Of a stretch of 64,000 bases of DNA, positions 50,904-59,486 are shown piece after piece (within the stretch, counting starts at the first letter, position 1; the number at the start of each line of letters is the position of its first letter). The notes below the pieces were generated by a model. It saw nothing but the letters and a program-made list of their open reading frames with translations, did no database searches and was not told the DNA's origin. Location of the stretch: contig NZ_DAHUXJ010000157.1 in assembly GCF_027307225.1 (NCBI RefSeq), positions 1-64,000 on the forward strand. Reading direction: 5' to 3'. Made by a program: the position numbers and the translations under genes. The DNA comes from Bradyrhizobium sp. (lineage in GTDB: Bacteria > Pseudomonadota > Alphaproteobacteria > Rhizobiales > Xanthobacteraceae).

Positions 50904-52115
50904 TCACTTCTTCACCAGCGAACACGCCGGGTCCGGCGGGCCGAACGCGTCCTCGCCAGAGATGGTGGTCAGCACCTTGTAATAGTCCCACGGATATTTG
51001 GACTCTTCCGGCGTCTTCACCTGCACCAGGAACAGGTCGTGCACCATCAGATTGTCCTGACGCAGGCGGCCGTGACGCGAAAAGAAGTCGTCGATCGGCT
51101 TCTCGCGCATTTTCGCCGCGACCTTGAGCGGATCGTCGGTGCCAGAGTCCTTGATCGCGTTGAGGTAGCTCATCACGGAGGAATAGACGCCGGCCTGCCA
51201 CATCGTCGGCATCCGGTTCATCTTGGCGAAATAGCGCTTCGACCATTCCCGCGTCTTGTCGTCCATGTCCCAATAGAACGACGTCGTCAGCAACAGGCCC
51301 TGCGCGGCCGGCAGGCCGAGCCCGTGAATGTCGGTGATCAGCACCAACAGGCCAGCCATCTGCTGGCCACCCTTGTAAAGACCAAATTCACCGGCGGCCT
51401 TGATCTCATTGGTGTTGTTCGGTGGTCCGGCGGCGATGCCGATGATCTTCGCCTTCGAGGCCTGCGCCTGCAGGATGAAGGAGGAAACGTCCGGCGTGGC
51501 AAAGGGCAGGCGCACCGAGCCGACCACCTTGCCGCCATTCCTGGTGATGACGGCGGAAGCATCCTTCTCCAGCGCATGGCCAAAGGCATAATCGTCGGTC
51601 AGGAAGAACCAGCTGTCGCCGCCGCGCTTGACGACCGCCTGAGCGGTGCCGACCGCGAGCGCGCGGGTATCGAACACCCACTGGATCGCGTAGGGCGAGC
51701 AGAACTTGCCGTGGAAGTCGGCGGTGCCGGTCGAATGCACGATGAGAAGGCGCTTCTTCTCGTTGGCGATGTTCTGGACCGCGAGGCCCACGGCCGACAC
51801 CGGCACGTCGACGATCAGATCGACCTGCTCGGTGTCGTACCAGCGCCGCGCGATGCTGGCGCCGATATCCGGCTTGAGTTGATGGTCTCCAACGATGACG
51901 CTGATCGGCTTGCCCAGAACCTTACCGCCAAAATCGTCGACCGCCATTTGAGCGGCCGTCACCGATCCCTGGCCGGTCGGCGTCGAGGCGGGGCCGTTCA
52001 TATCGGTCAGGACGCCGATCTTGACGACATCGTCCGAGATTTGCGCCGCTGCCGGCAACGGAGCCGCGATTGCGGCGGCAAAAACGAGGCCAGATGCCAT
52101 CTTCCAGGCAAACAT
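50904..52115 (-). CDS. Orphan branched-chain amino acid-type ABC substrate-binding protein
   Basis: The 403-residue protein has a signal peptide (MFAWKMASGLVFAAAIAAPLPAAA) and mature start QISDDVVKIGVLTDMNGPASTP. SWFFLTDDYAFGHALEKD, SIARRWYDTEQVD and FSRHGRLRQDNLMVHDLFLVQV are shared with the protein at 30012-31262, so both belong to one paralogous set. It has no transporter genes next to it. Ligand unknown. Confidence 0.88.
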   Translation of the reverse strand: MFAWKMASGLVFAAAIAAPLPAAAQISDDVVKIGVLTDMNGPASTPTGQGSVTAAQMAVDDFGGKVLGKPISVIVGDHQLKPDIGASIARRWYDTEQVDLIVDVPVSAVGLAVQNIANEKKRLLIVHSTGTADFHGKFCSPYAIQWVFDTRALAVGTAQAVVKRGGDSWFFLTDDYAFGHALEKDASAVITRNGGKVVGSVRLPFATPDVSSFILQAQASKAKIIGIAAGPPNNTNEIKAAGEFGLYKGGQQMAGLLVLITDIHGLGLPAAQGLLLTTSFYWDMDDKTREWSKRYFAKMNRMPTMWQAGVYSSVMSYLNAIKDSGTDDPLKVAAKMREKPIDDFFSRHGRLRQDNLMVHDLFLVQVKTPEESKYPWDYYKVLTTISGEDAFGPPDPACSLVKK

Positions 52116-52401
52116 CGATTCCTCCCTTAGCTTATTCCTTGGCTCATTCCTTGGCTTGTCTTGACGGTTCGACCGAGAGCCCGGTCCGGTCCGCCTTCGT
52201 TGGCCTATTCATTCGCCATTCGGCGGGGCCCGTCAACGCGAAGTCTCCCCAGCGGGCGGACGGCGAAGTTGATCTTTCGTCCAAGAGCGCGCGCGTTTTG
52301 GCCTCCACGGGCCGCTGTTTATCATGTGGATCAGGTTTGCATGACAATCGGAGGCAGCCGATATAAGGCTTTCAAACGGTTGGGCGGAGACGGGTGCCAC
52401 G

Positions 52402-52929
52402 ATGAGAGTGATCGGGATTGCCGGATGGAGCGGGGCAGGAAAGACGACCCTGATATCGCGCGTCATTCCGCACCTGCGCCAGCAGGGCTTAAGCGTCTCG
52501 GTCATCAAGCACGCCCATCACGAATTCGATGTCGACGTGCCGGGCAAGGACTCCTGGGTGCACCGGCAGTCCGGCGCAGAAGAAGTGCTGGTGTCGTCGG
52601 GCAGGCGATGGGCGTTGATGCATGAGCTACGTGGCGCGGCGGAGCCGGAACTGCCGGAGTTGTTGAAAAAGATGTCGCCGGTCGATCTCGTGGTGATCGA
52701 AGGCTTCAAGTCGGAGCCGCATCCCAAGATCGAGGTGTACCGCCAGGCGGGCGGCAAGCCGCCGCTGTTTCCGAACGATCCCGCCATTGTGGGAATTGCC
52801 ACCGACGTCGCGATCAAGACCACGCTTCCCGTGGTTCACGTTGACGACATCCCGGCGGTCGCCGCGATGATGCGGAAATATGCGGTCGGTATTGACGATG
52901 TGCTGGCCGAAAGCGTCAGCCAGGCCTGA
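52402..52929 (+). CDS. mobB: Molybdopterin-guanine dinucleotide biosynthesis adapter MobB
   Basis: MobB is a GTPase that helps MobA attach GMP to the molybdenum cofactor. The 175-residue protein has the P-loop GWSGAGKTT (residues 8-16), HAHHEFDVDVPGKDSWVHRQSGAEEVLV and LVVIEGFK, all typical of MobB. It has no other molybdenum genes beside it in the window. The ATG at 52402 follows GGAGACGGG. Confidence 0.93.
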   Translation: MRVIGIAGWSGAGKTTLISRVIPHLRQQGLSVSVIKHAHHEFDVDVPGKDSWVHRQSGAEEVLVSSGRRWALMHELRGAAEPELPELLKKMSPVDLVVIEGFKSEPHPKIEVYRQAGGKPPLFPNDPAIVGIATDVAIKTTLPVVHVDDIPAVAAMMRKYAVGIDDVLAESVSQA

Positions 52930-53263
52930 GGAGATGCCAGGTGGGGAGGTTCTTGATCGAAAAAGGCCGATTGACCGACCAAGGACGCTAATGCGCTCCG
53001 CTCGTCCGGCCATGAAACGGCTGGGGACAATTGCCATAGCCGTCCCCGGAACCGTTGCACGGGGGGAACATCGCTACCTTTTGCCTATCGACACAAGGCC
53101 GAGCTTCTGCCCCAATTCTCCTCCGTGATTTGCCGCGCGCAACAGGTACACGGCGCAATTGTGCAGAGCACAAAGAGAAGGCCTGGCGCGGCGGCGGAAA
53201 ATTATCAGGGTGACGGGAACAACAGTCATGCTCGGCAAGAGAGCTGCTGTAGGGGAGGACTGA
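52930..53263. other. Gene-free region upstream of the OFA permease
   Basis: No supported gene. The end, AGGGGAGGACTGA before the ATG at 53264, is a strong ribosome binding site. No clear operator was found. Confidence 0.5.
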
Positions 53264-54913
53264 ATGACGACAATCAGCAGCGCCGGAACTGTGCCCGGCG
53301 CCGGATCTGGAATTCTTGATCGCGCACACACGATCGCAAAGCCCGGCTTTAACCGCTGGCTGGTGCCGCCGGCCGCTCTCTGCATCCATCTGTGCATCGG
53401 CATGGCCTATGGCTTCTCGGTGTTCTGGCTGCCGCTGTCGCGCGCGGTCGGTCTGACCGCATCGAAAGCCTGTGCGACTCCTTCGCTCTGGACCGAGCTC
53501 TTCGCCTCCAACTGCGATTGGCGGGTGGCGAGCCTCGGCGGCATCTTCATGCTGTTCTTTGTGGTTCTCGGCGTCTCGGCCGCGATCTGGGGCGGCTGGC
53601 TCGAGCGCGCGGGTCCGCGCAAGGCCGGCGTCGTCGCGGCCTGTTGCTGGAGCGGCGGCCTGCTGGTCGGCGCGTTTGGCGTCTATGTGCATCAGCTCTG
53701 GCTCATGTGGCTCGGCGCCGGCGTCATCGGCGGCATCGGCCTTGGCCTCGGCTACATCTCGCCGGTTTCGACCCTGATCAAATGGTTCCCCGACCGCCGC
53801 GGCATGGCGACCGGCATGGCCATCATGGGATTTGGCGGCGGCGCCATGATCGGCGCGCCCTTGGCGAATATTCTGATCAACCACTTCAAGACGGCAACCG
53901 ATGTCGGCGTCTGGCAGACTTTCGTCGTTATGGCCGTGATCTATTTCGTGTTCATGATGATCGGCGCCTTCGCCTACCGCGTGACGCCGGCGGGATGGCA
54001 GCCGGACGGCTGGACGCCGCCCAGCGAAAACAAGTCGATGATCTCCTCGCACAACGTGCATCTCGACAACGCGCACAAGACGCCGCAGTTCTGGCTGATC
54101 TGGTGGGTGCTGTGCCTGAACGTGTCGGCGGGCATCGGCGTGATCGGCATGGCCTCGCCGATGTTGCAGGAAATCTTCGCCGGCAAGCTGATCGGATTGC
54201 CCGATCTCAAATTCAACGCACTCTCGATCGAGCAGAAGGCCATGATCGCGGGCATCGCGGCGGGTTTTGCCGGCCTGCTGTCGCTGTTCAACATCGGCGG
54301 CCGTTTCTGCTGGGCTTCGGTGTCGGACTATATCGGCCGCAAGAACACCTATTACACCTTCTTCATTCTCGGCATCGTGCTCTATGCGCTGGAGCCGACC
54401 TTCGCCAATACCGGCTCGAAAGCTTTGTTCGTGTTGGGCTTCTGCATCATCCTGTCGATGTATGGCGGCGGCTTCTCGACGGTCCCTGCCTATCTCGCTG
54501 ACATGTTCGGCACCCAGTTCGTCGGCGCCATCCACGGGCGGATCCTGACGGCGTGGTCGGCCGCCGGCATCATCGGTCCGGTGGTGGTGAACTACATCCG
54601 CGAATTCCAGCTCGCGGCCGGCGTTCCCCGCGACAGGCTCTATGACACGACCATGTACATCCTGTGTGCGATGCTGATCGCGGGAATGATCTGCAACTAT
54701 CTGGTCAAGCCTGTCGATCCCAAGTGGCACATGAGCGCCGACGAGGTTGCCAAACTGCAGGCTGGCAAGAACGCGACTGCGGCACCGACCGGATCGTACG
54801 GCATCGGCAAGGGCGGCCTCGACGTCCAGGCGGCGCTGTTCTGGCTGTTCGTCGGCATTCCGCTGGCCTGGGGCGTCTGGAAGACGATCCAAAGCGCTCT
54901 CAGGATCCTTTGA
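53264..54913 (+). CDS. OFA-family MFS transporter (oxalate/formate antiporter-like)
   Basis: The 549-residue protein has twelve helices with the OFA start AALCIHLCIGMAYGFSVFWLPLSRA. It has GGWLERAGPRKAG, KWFPDRRGMATGMAIMGFGGGAMIGAPL, a matching VSDYIGRKNTYYTFF in the second half and GGGFSTVPAYLADMFG. The family moves monocarboxylates or oxalate against formate. The length, about 100 over the simple MFS size, comes from an inserted loop near residues 240-270 and a C-terminal tail with one more helix. No oxalate-degrading genes are adjacent, so the substrate is open. The start follows GGGGAGG. Confidence 0.88.
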   Translation: MTTISSAGTVPGAGSGILDRAHTIAKPGFNRWLVPPAALCIHLCIGMAYGFSVFWLPLSRAVGLTASKACATPSLWTELFASNCDWRVASLGGIFMLFFVVLGVSAAIWGGWLERAGPRKAGVVAACCWSGGLLVGAFGVYVHQLWLMWLGAGVIGGIGLGLGYISPVSTLIKWFPDRRGMATGMAIMGFGGGAMIGAPLANILINHFKTATDVGVWQTFVVMAVIYFVFMMIGAFAYRVTPAGWQPDGWTPPSENKSMISSHNVHLDNAHKTPQFWLIWWVLCLNVSAGIGVIGMASPMLQEIFAGKLIGLPDLKFNALSIEQKAMIAGIAAGFAGLLSLFNIGGRFCWASVSDYIGRKNTYYTFFILGIVLYALEPTFANTGSKALFVLGFCIILSMYGGGFSTVPAYLADMFGTQFVGAIHGRILTAWSAAGIIGPVVVNYIREFQLAAGVPRDRLYDTTMYILCAMLIAGMICNYLVKPVDPKWHMSADEVAKLQAGKNATAAPTGSYGIGKGGLDVQAALFWLFVGIPLAWGVWKTIQSALRIL

Positions 54914-54927
54914 TCGCAACGAGCTTT

Positions 54928-54960
54928 CGTCGCGGAACGCGAAAGCGGCGTTCCGCGACG
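54928..54960 (+). terminator. Hairpin after the OFA transporter gene
   Basis: CGTCGCGGAACGC and GCGTTCCGCGACG form a perfect 13-bp stem around GAAAGCG, 15 nt beyond the stop codon. A T-run does not follow, so termination may be Rho-assisted or the hairpin may only protect the mRNA end. Confidence 0.5.
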
Positions 54961-55007
54961 GCTCTCCTCAATCAATAATCAAAGAATTCATCCAAGGGGA
55001 TTTTCTC

Positions 55008-55250
55008 ATGCTTCGGATTGCCACCTGTTTCGTCGCCGGGCTTCTCGTGCTCGGTACCGTCCATCATGCGTCGGCGCAGGACGCCAAGCCATCAAGGGGA
55101 CATCTCTCGATGGCCAAGCTGAAAGAAATGAAGGCCAAGTGGATGACGAACCGGCCCAAGCTCAAGGCTTGCCGCAAAGAGGTGAAGGTCAAGGGCCTGA
55201 CCGGCGACGATCGCTGGTTCTACATCGCCGATTGCATGGAGCGCAGCTAA
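55008..55250 (+). CDS. Small secreted PsiF-like protein
   Basis: The 80-residue product has a signal peptide (MLRIATCFVAGLLVLGTVHHASA) and a single PsiF-like repeat: LKACRKEVKVKGLTGDDRWFYIADCMERS, with two Cys that likely form a disulfide. PsiF proteins are periplasmic and often phosphate-starvation linked in enterics; here only the family resemblance is seen. The ATG at 55008 follows AAGGGGA; the longer frame upstream lies within the preceding gene and is rejected. Confidence 0.72.
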   Translation: MLRIATCFVAGLLVLGTVHHASAQDAKPSRGHLSMAKLKEMKAKWMTNRPKLKACRKEVKVKGLTGDDRWFYIADCMERS

Positions 55251-55257
55251 GCGGCTG

Positions 55258-55629
55258 CTATTGCCCGGCGTCCTTGCCGGGAAAGCTCACGAACCTCAAG
55301 AGCGGCTTGAGATAGCCGACCAGTAGATTGCCCTGGTTTTCCACGTCGAGCTCGAACCGCTCTGCCAGGAAGACCAGCGCGCAGCCCTGCGGCCGCGAGA
55401 CGCGCCGCGCAAAGGCCATCGCGGAGCGCTTGAACAGGAAGATGCCAGCGCTCTCGCCACTGGCGTCCCGTGCGAGCCAGAAGCCATCGCGGTTGCGACC
55501 GACAAAGAAGGTCGGGATCGATGCGTTGATGACGGTCGGATCAAGGGGTTGGAACGGCGTCGGCAAGGCTGGCGGCCTCGCTGGCTCGCGCCTTGAAAAT
55601 CCCCGATAGGTCAGCGGCATGGTGGTCAT
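55258..55629 (-). CDS. Hypothetical protein
   Basis: The protein of 123 residues from ATG at 55629 (MTTMPLTYRGFSRREPARPP) has a compact region NASIPTFFVGRNRDGFWLARDASGESAGIFLFKRSAMAFARR that looks folded, then QGCALVFLAERFELDVENQG. No signal peptide or membrane helix is seen. No family is recognised. It converges with the PsiF-like gene, with 7 nt between the stops. The longer frame to 55692 adds a less convincing N-terminus. Confidence 0.6.
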   Translation of the reverse strand: MTTMPLTYRGFSRREPARPPALPTPFQPLDPTVINASIPTFFVGRNRDGFWLARDASGESAGIFLFKRSAMAFARRVSRPQGCALVFLAERFELDVENQGNLLVGYLKPLLRFVSFPGKDAGQ

Positions 55630-55882
55630 GAGGCAACCTGGTCCGTCGTGGCCATGAAGGCGTTCACGCGCCGGCCAAAGAAATTTCGGCAAAACGGTTT
55701 CGCCTGGAATCCCGTAGGAATGCGAGCCGGGGCAAGGCGGTCTCCCATAGGAAAGAGATAAAGATGGAAGGCGAGGCCGCAGGACCCGCGTCGGCTTTTA
55801 TTGCGCGCCTATGACGGCGGTCGGCGGCCGGTCTCGAAATGTGCTCGTGTGCATATTCTGGGCAGTGCCGCTGTGCTGGAGC

Positions 55883-56335
55883 TCACGCGACCTCTTTCAT
55901 CTGGCCGACGTCCTGGCGGCAGGCGGATAGCACGAGCCCTTGCTGGCACCTCACGCCGGCCTCGATCTGAAATCCCATCTGCTGGAGCTTCGCTCGAACC
56001 TCAAGGCCGGAGCCGCTTCGGTCCGCATCGATGAGGAGAGCGACCGTCGCGCTGGCGCAGAGAAAAGGAGACATCTCGGTCAGGGCTTTTTCAAGGGCGG
56101 CCGAATTGTGATCCGCGAGCAGGCCGATGGCGTGTTGCCGCCGTGGAAGCCGGCTCGTGGAGATGGTGGTCGCACGCATGAAGCCGCGCCATCTGAGCCC
56201 GAGGTAGAGCTCCATCCCGCCGCTGCCTGCGATGATCGCACGTTGAAGATACGATAGGCGCGTCAGGGCGATCATCGTGTCGAGGACCTGGGTTTGATCG
56301 GAAACGGAATGAAGCTGAACCATGACGTTCTCCAT
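55883..56335 (-). CDS. Hypothetical protein
   Basis: A 150-residue frame starting MENVMVQLHSVSDQTQVLDTMIALTRLSYLQRAIIAGSGGMELYLGLR; a second ATG four codons later is also possible. The centre (HNSAALEKALTEMSPFLCASATVALLIDADRSGSGLEVRAKLQQMG) has a balanced amino-acid mix expected of a real protein. No motif is recognised, and it is cytoplasmic by appearance. It lies beside a frameshifted small gene upstream, and similar unnamed proteins are common in the group. Confidence 0.5.
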   Translation of the reverse strand: MENVMVQLHSVSDQTQVLDTMIALTRLSYLQRAIIAGSGGMELYLGLRWRGFMRATTISTSRLPRRQHAIGLLADHNSAALEKALTEMSPFLCASATVALLIDADRSGSGLEVRAKLQQMGFQIEAGVRCQQGLVLSACRQDVGQMKEVA

Positions 56336-56369
56336 CGGCGATGGTGGGCGGCCTCATGCAAGCGCCCGT

Positions 56370-56584
56370 TCAGGCCGCGGGCCTCGCGCTATTGACATCA
56401 AGTTCGATTTCGCGCGCCAGTTCCACAATGGTCTCCGGGTGATGCCCGTTTTCAAAAAGCGCGAATTTGACGGCCTGGGCGCGGTTGACGAACAGCCCGC
56501 CGTAAAGGCCATGTTGCTCCTGAAGCGACCCAGTGGCCGCGACTGTTCCTGCCGATAAACGTCATGGTCGATGCAGAGTTGCAC
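56370..56584 (-). pseudogene. Small hypothetical gene with apparent frameshift
   Basis: From GTG at 56584 the frame reads VQLCIDHDVYRQEQSRPLG and then becomes shadow-like. In the next frame the stretch to TGA at 56370 reads SLQEQHGLYGGLFVNRAQ, then a segment with AVKFALFENGHHPETIVELA, which looks like real protein but has no start codon. The two halves would join by a one-base change near 56519-56535. Either the gene is broken or the sequence has an error. Function is unknown. Confidence 0.4.
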
Positions 56585-56845
56585 GAGCGAGGCTCGACGA
56601 GTTTCACGTTGGTATTCCTTGTTGTGGTGAGGCAGGCTGGTTCCCGATCTTCCGGATTTTCCGCGGGTCGCGGATGAGGAGCCGGAGAGTTCGCTTGCCT
56701 CATGCCCGCGAATATCGTCGGGAACGAATATGAATTCGATCGAACCGCCGCGGCGATCTCATAGGAGCCGCATGACGGCCGAACGCGACGAACAGGCAGC
56801 CGCGCGTCAACTTGGTGTTTGGAGGCAGAGCCAACCGCCCACCAC

Positions 56846-57337
56846 CTACGCGAAATTGTCGCAGCAGAGTCGAACGTCGAGCGAATTCTCCGTCCGGGAA
56901 ATGCTCGGCACGCTGGCTGTAGCGGGGGAAGCCTTGACACATTGCGCGCCGATGAATGTGCGCAGGATCGCAAGCGACAGGTCCGCGTGGCAGGCTTCGA
57001 TCGACTGGTCGAGCCAATCGGGAAGCTCGCGCTGGCGCGACAGCGCGCAATGCCATTCGCCAGCGTCGTAAGCGACACGGCGAAGCCGCCATTGCGGCAA
57101 TTCCAGTTCGAGCAAGGCCAGCGCCGCGTCGGTCCATGCGCCGGATTGCACCAGCCGTTCGATCCGGCTGCGGTATTCGGCGCTCGGAATGGCGAGAACG
57201 CGCCAGCAAGCCTCGCGGATCACGTCGGAGAACAACTCCGCCGTGGCGGCGTCTGCCTCGCGAAGCCTGTCGGCAAGCTCGCGCATGCGGCGCGGCTCGG
57301 CTTGCAGACACTGGCGGCTGGAGGACGCTTCGCTCAT
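56846..57337 (-). CDS. Hypothetical protein
   Basis: A 163-residue frame, mainly helical: MRELADRLREADAATAELFSDVIREACWRVLAIPSAEYRSRIERLV and GAWTDAALALLELELPQWRLRRVAYDAGEWHCALSRQRELPDWLDQS. No signal peptide, membrane helix or known motif is visible. Overlapping frames are Arg/Ser-rich shadows. The amino-acid balance supports a real cytoplasmic protein of unknown role. Confidence 0.55.
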   Translation of the reverse strand: MSEASSSRQCLQAEPRRMRELADRLREADAATAELFSDVIREACWRVLAIPSAEYRSRIERLVQSGAWTDAALALLELELPQWRLRRVAYDAGEWHCALSRQRELPDWLDQSIEACHADLSLAILRTFIGAQCVKASPATASVPSISRTENSLDVRLCCDNFA

Positions 57338-57442
57338 GCTTTCACTATCTGCGGCCGCCGATAGGAATTCGAGAGTGGCAAGCCCGTGATTTTATATGAG
57401 CTTCATAAAGCCGCGTGGGACCGCGCAGCCATCCACCTGCGA

Positions 57443-57775
57443 TCAGAACGGGGACCATGTTCGTCGGGCGAGACGCAGGTTGTTCGGATTGGCCGGGTCG
57501 CACCACAGGCGGAAGACCTGCCCGCGCCGTGGCGGGGGTCCTTGCCACGGCATCCGCTCGTGCCAGGTGATGTCGTAAGGGGCGCCGTGTTGCGGCGTGA
57601 TTTCAAGGGTCGCCCCGACGAGCCAGCTGTCGATCGGCGCAAACGGCAACTCCTCCGAATAAACGACGCGCGCGGTGCAACGGCGCAAGCCGTTTCCCGC
57701 TGCTTGAGCGTCGGCGGATGTCGCCGCCAGCGCGGCGCCCGCCAGCACGATCGCGGCAGCAGAACCAGACTTCAT
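57443..57775 (-). CDS. Small secreted hypothetical protein
   Basis: The 110-residue protein has a signal peptide (MKSGSAAAIVLAGAALAATSADAQA). A short beta-rich mature part follows, with two Cys (RRCTARVVYSEELPF and RLWCDPANPNNLRL) that may be bonded. WLVGATLEITPQHGAPYDITWHERMPWQGPPPRRGQVFRL suggests a small barrel or immunoglobulin-like fold. No family is recognised. Confidence 0.6.
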   Translation of the reverse strand: MKSGSAAAIVLAGAALAATSADAQAAGNGLRRCTARVVYSEELPFAPIDSWLVGATLEITPQHGAPYDITWHERMPWQGPPPRRGQVFRLWCDPANPNNLRLARRTWSPF

Positions 57776-58221
57776 GAATGTTTCCGTATGGCTGTTTTCG
57801 CCGAAGCTTCCGATTCATGCCGTGATCTCAAGGGCGAGATAGCGTGCCGTGCGGGATAAAAGCAAGTTACCGGATGCTTACACGGGAATTCGGCGCGGTT
57901 GGTCGTGCGAAAAAATCGGGTTCTGGCTGGGTGAAAAGGGCGGGGCCTATTGGTGCCAAATGCGGGCGCGACGACGATCATGCGACAAGCAGATCGGGAA
58001 AAGCCGATTCGCGATTGTTGACATTTTCGGCAACCGCTTGCGCAGCATTAGGCAAGCGAAGAATCTCTGAGCAATCTGTAGTTATCCCCTTGTTCTGACT
58101 ATTTTTATTATATGAAACTGTCTTAAAGCAGCTGTTCAATTCGGACGATACGTAAGGCTAGTGTAAGCGCGATGCTGTAACGCAGCACGACAGAAGGTGA
58201 GGCGATGTTGGGGACTTCGGC
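57776..58221. promoter_or_regulatory. AT-rich region upstream of the RND efflux operon
   Basis: No supported gene. The second half (58070-58140) is AT-rich, with CTTGTTCTGACTATTTTTATTATATGAAACTG, where TTGTTC and TATTAT could serve as promoter parts. No clear metal-regulator operator is recognised, and no regulator gene is adjacent. Confidence 0.4.
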
Positions 58222-59442
58222 GTGAGCGTGTTCGGAAGCCTTTCAAAATCACGTGCGATCTGGCTCGCCGCGATTGTGATCGGCGGCGTTGTGCTGTTTT
58301 GGGGGCGCGGTTTTGTCGAGCTTGCCGACGGGCAGTCCGGGAAGAAGCAAAAGGTCGCCACCGTTGAGCCCGTGCGGCCGGCCGGCGACAGTCAGGGCGT
58401 CGGCCTGACGGAAAAGCAGGCCGCCGCGCTCAAGATCGGACCGGTGGCGTCGCGCGATTTCGCCATTCAGAAGACGTCCGTCGGCACCATCGACTTCAAT
58501 GAAAACGTACTCGTCCAGGTGTTTTCTCAGTATCCGGGCAAGATCCTCAAGGCGTTCTACAACATCGGCGACGAAGTGAAGGCTGGCGACGTGCTGTTCA
58601 CGATCGACAGTCCCGACCTGTTGCAGGCGGAATCGACGCTGCTTGCCTCTGCCGGCGTGCTCGAGCTGCAAAAGAAGGTGCTGGCGCGCGCCGTCAACCT
58701 CTTGAAGTCGGGCGGCAGCGCCCAGCGAGATGTCGATCAGTCGACCTCGGACGAGCAAACCGCCGAGGGTAACTTCAAGGCCGCCAAGGACGCGGTGCGT
58801 ATCTTCGGCAAGAGCGATCCGGAGATCGACCAGATCGTCAACGACCGCAAGGTCGACTCCACGCTCGTGGTGCCGAGCCCGATCTCGGGCCGGATTGTTG
58901 CTCGCAACGCCGCGCCGGGACTGTTGACCCAGCCCGGCGGTTCGCCGGCGCCTTTCACCGTCGCCGATCTCTCGACGATGTGGATGATCGCCAACGTCAT
59001 CGAGAGTGATGCGCCGGACTACAAGCTTGGGCAGCACGTCGAGGTCACGGTGCCGGCCTATCCGAACAAGGTCTTCACCGGCCGCGTGACGGTGCTGGGC
59101 GCGATGATCGATCCCAATACGCATCGGCAGCTGGTGCGCTCGGAAATCGACGATCCCGAACATCTGCTCCGCTCGGGAATGTTCGCGAGCTTCGTCATTC
59201 GCGTCGGCGACGCCTCGCACTCGCTCGCGGTGCCGGCCGAGGGCGTGGTGCGGGAAGGCGACGGCACGATGTCGGTGTGGGTTACCAAGGACAGCCGCCA
59301 TTTCAGCAAGCGGACAGTGAAGACAGGGCTCGCACAGGACGGCTGGACGCAGATTTTGGAGGGGCTCTCGCCGGACGAGACGGTCGTTACGGATGGCGCG
59401 GTCTTCCTGAGCAATCAGCTCGCCTTGGGCGAGGCGGGTTAA
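58222..59442 (+). CDS. RND efflux periplasmic adaptor (membrane fusion protein)
   Basis: The 406-residue protein starts with GTG at 58222 and has one N-terminal anchor (AIWLAAIVIGGVVLFWGRG). The barrel-sandwich/lipoyl pair follows (GKILKAFYNIGDEVKAGDVLFTIDSPDLLQAES and VVPSPISGRIVARNAAPGLLTQPG) with a helical hairpin between. A beta-barrel (GQHVEVTVPAYPNKVFTGRVTVLG) and membrane-proximal domain complete it. This is the HlyD/CzcB/CusB type. There is no His/Met-rich N-terminal metal-binding stretch as in CusB. It begins an operon with the pump and the outer-membrane factor. Confidence 0.9.
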   Translation: MSVFGSLSKSRAIWLAAIVIGGVVLFWGRGFVELADGQSGKKQKVATVEPVRPAGDSQGVGLTEKQAAALKIGPVASRDFAIQKTSVGTIDFNENVLVQVFSQYPGKILKAFYNIGDEVKAGDVLFTIDSPDLLQAESTLLASAGVLELQKKVLARAVNLLKSGGSAQRDVDQSTSDEQTAEGNFKAAKDAVRIFGKSDPEIDQIVNDRKVDSTLVVPSPISGRIVARNAAPGLLTQPGGSPAPFTVADLSTMWMIANVIESDAPDYKLGQHVEVTVPAYPNKVFTGRVTVLGAMIDPNTHRQLVRSEIDDPEHLLRSGMFASFVIRVGDASHSLAVPAEGVVREGDGTMSVWVTKDSRHFSKRTVKTGLAQDGWTQILEGLSPDETVVTDGAVFLSNQLALGEAG

Positions 59443-59486
59443 GCGGGCCTTAGCTCGCTCCAACCGGGTACACACGGCAGGTTCAG

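Noticed and set aside
52988..54919. A 643-residue minus-strand open frame opposite the OFA permease
   Set aside because: Its product is rich in Arg, Asp, Ala and His without hydrophobic core or motif, and it mirrors the codons of a clear twelve-helix transporter. It is a shadow caused by high GC.
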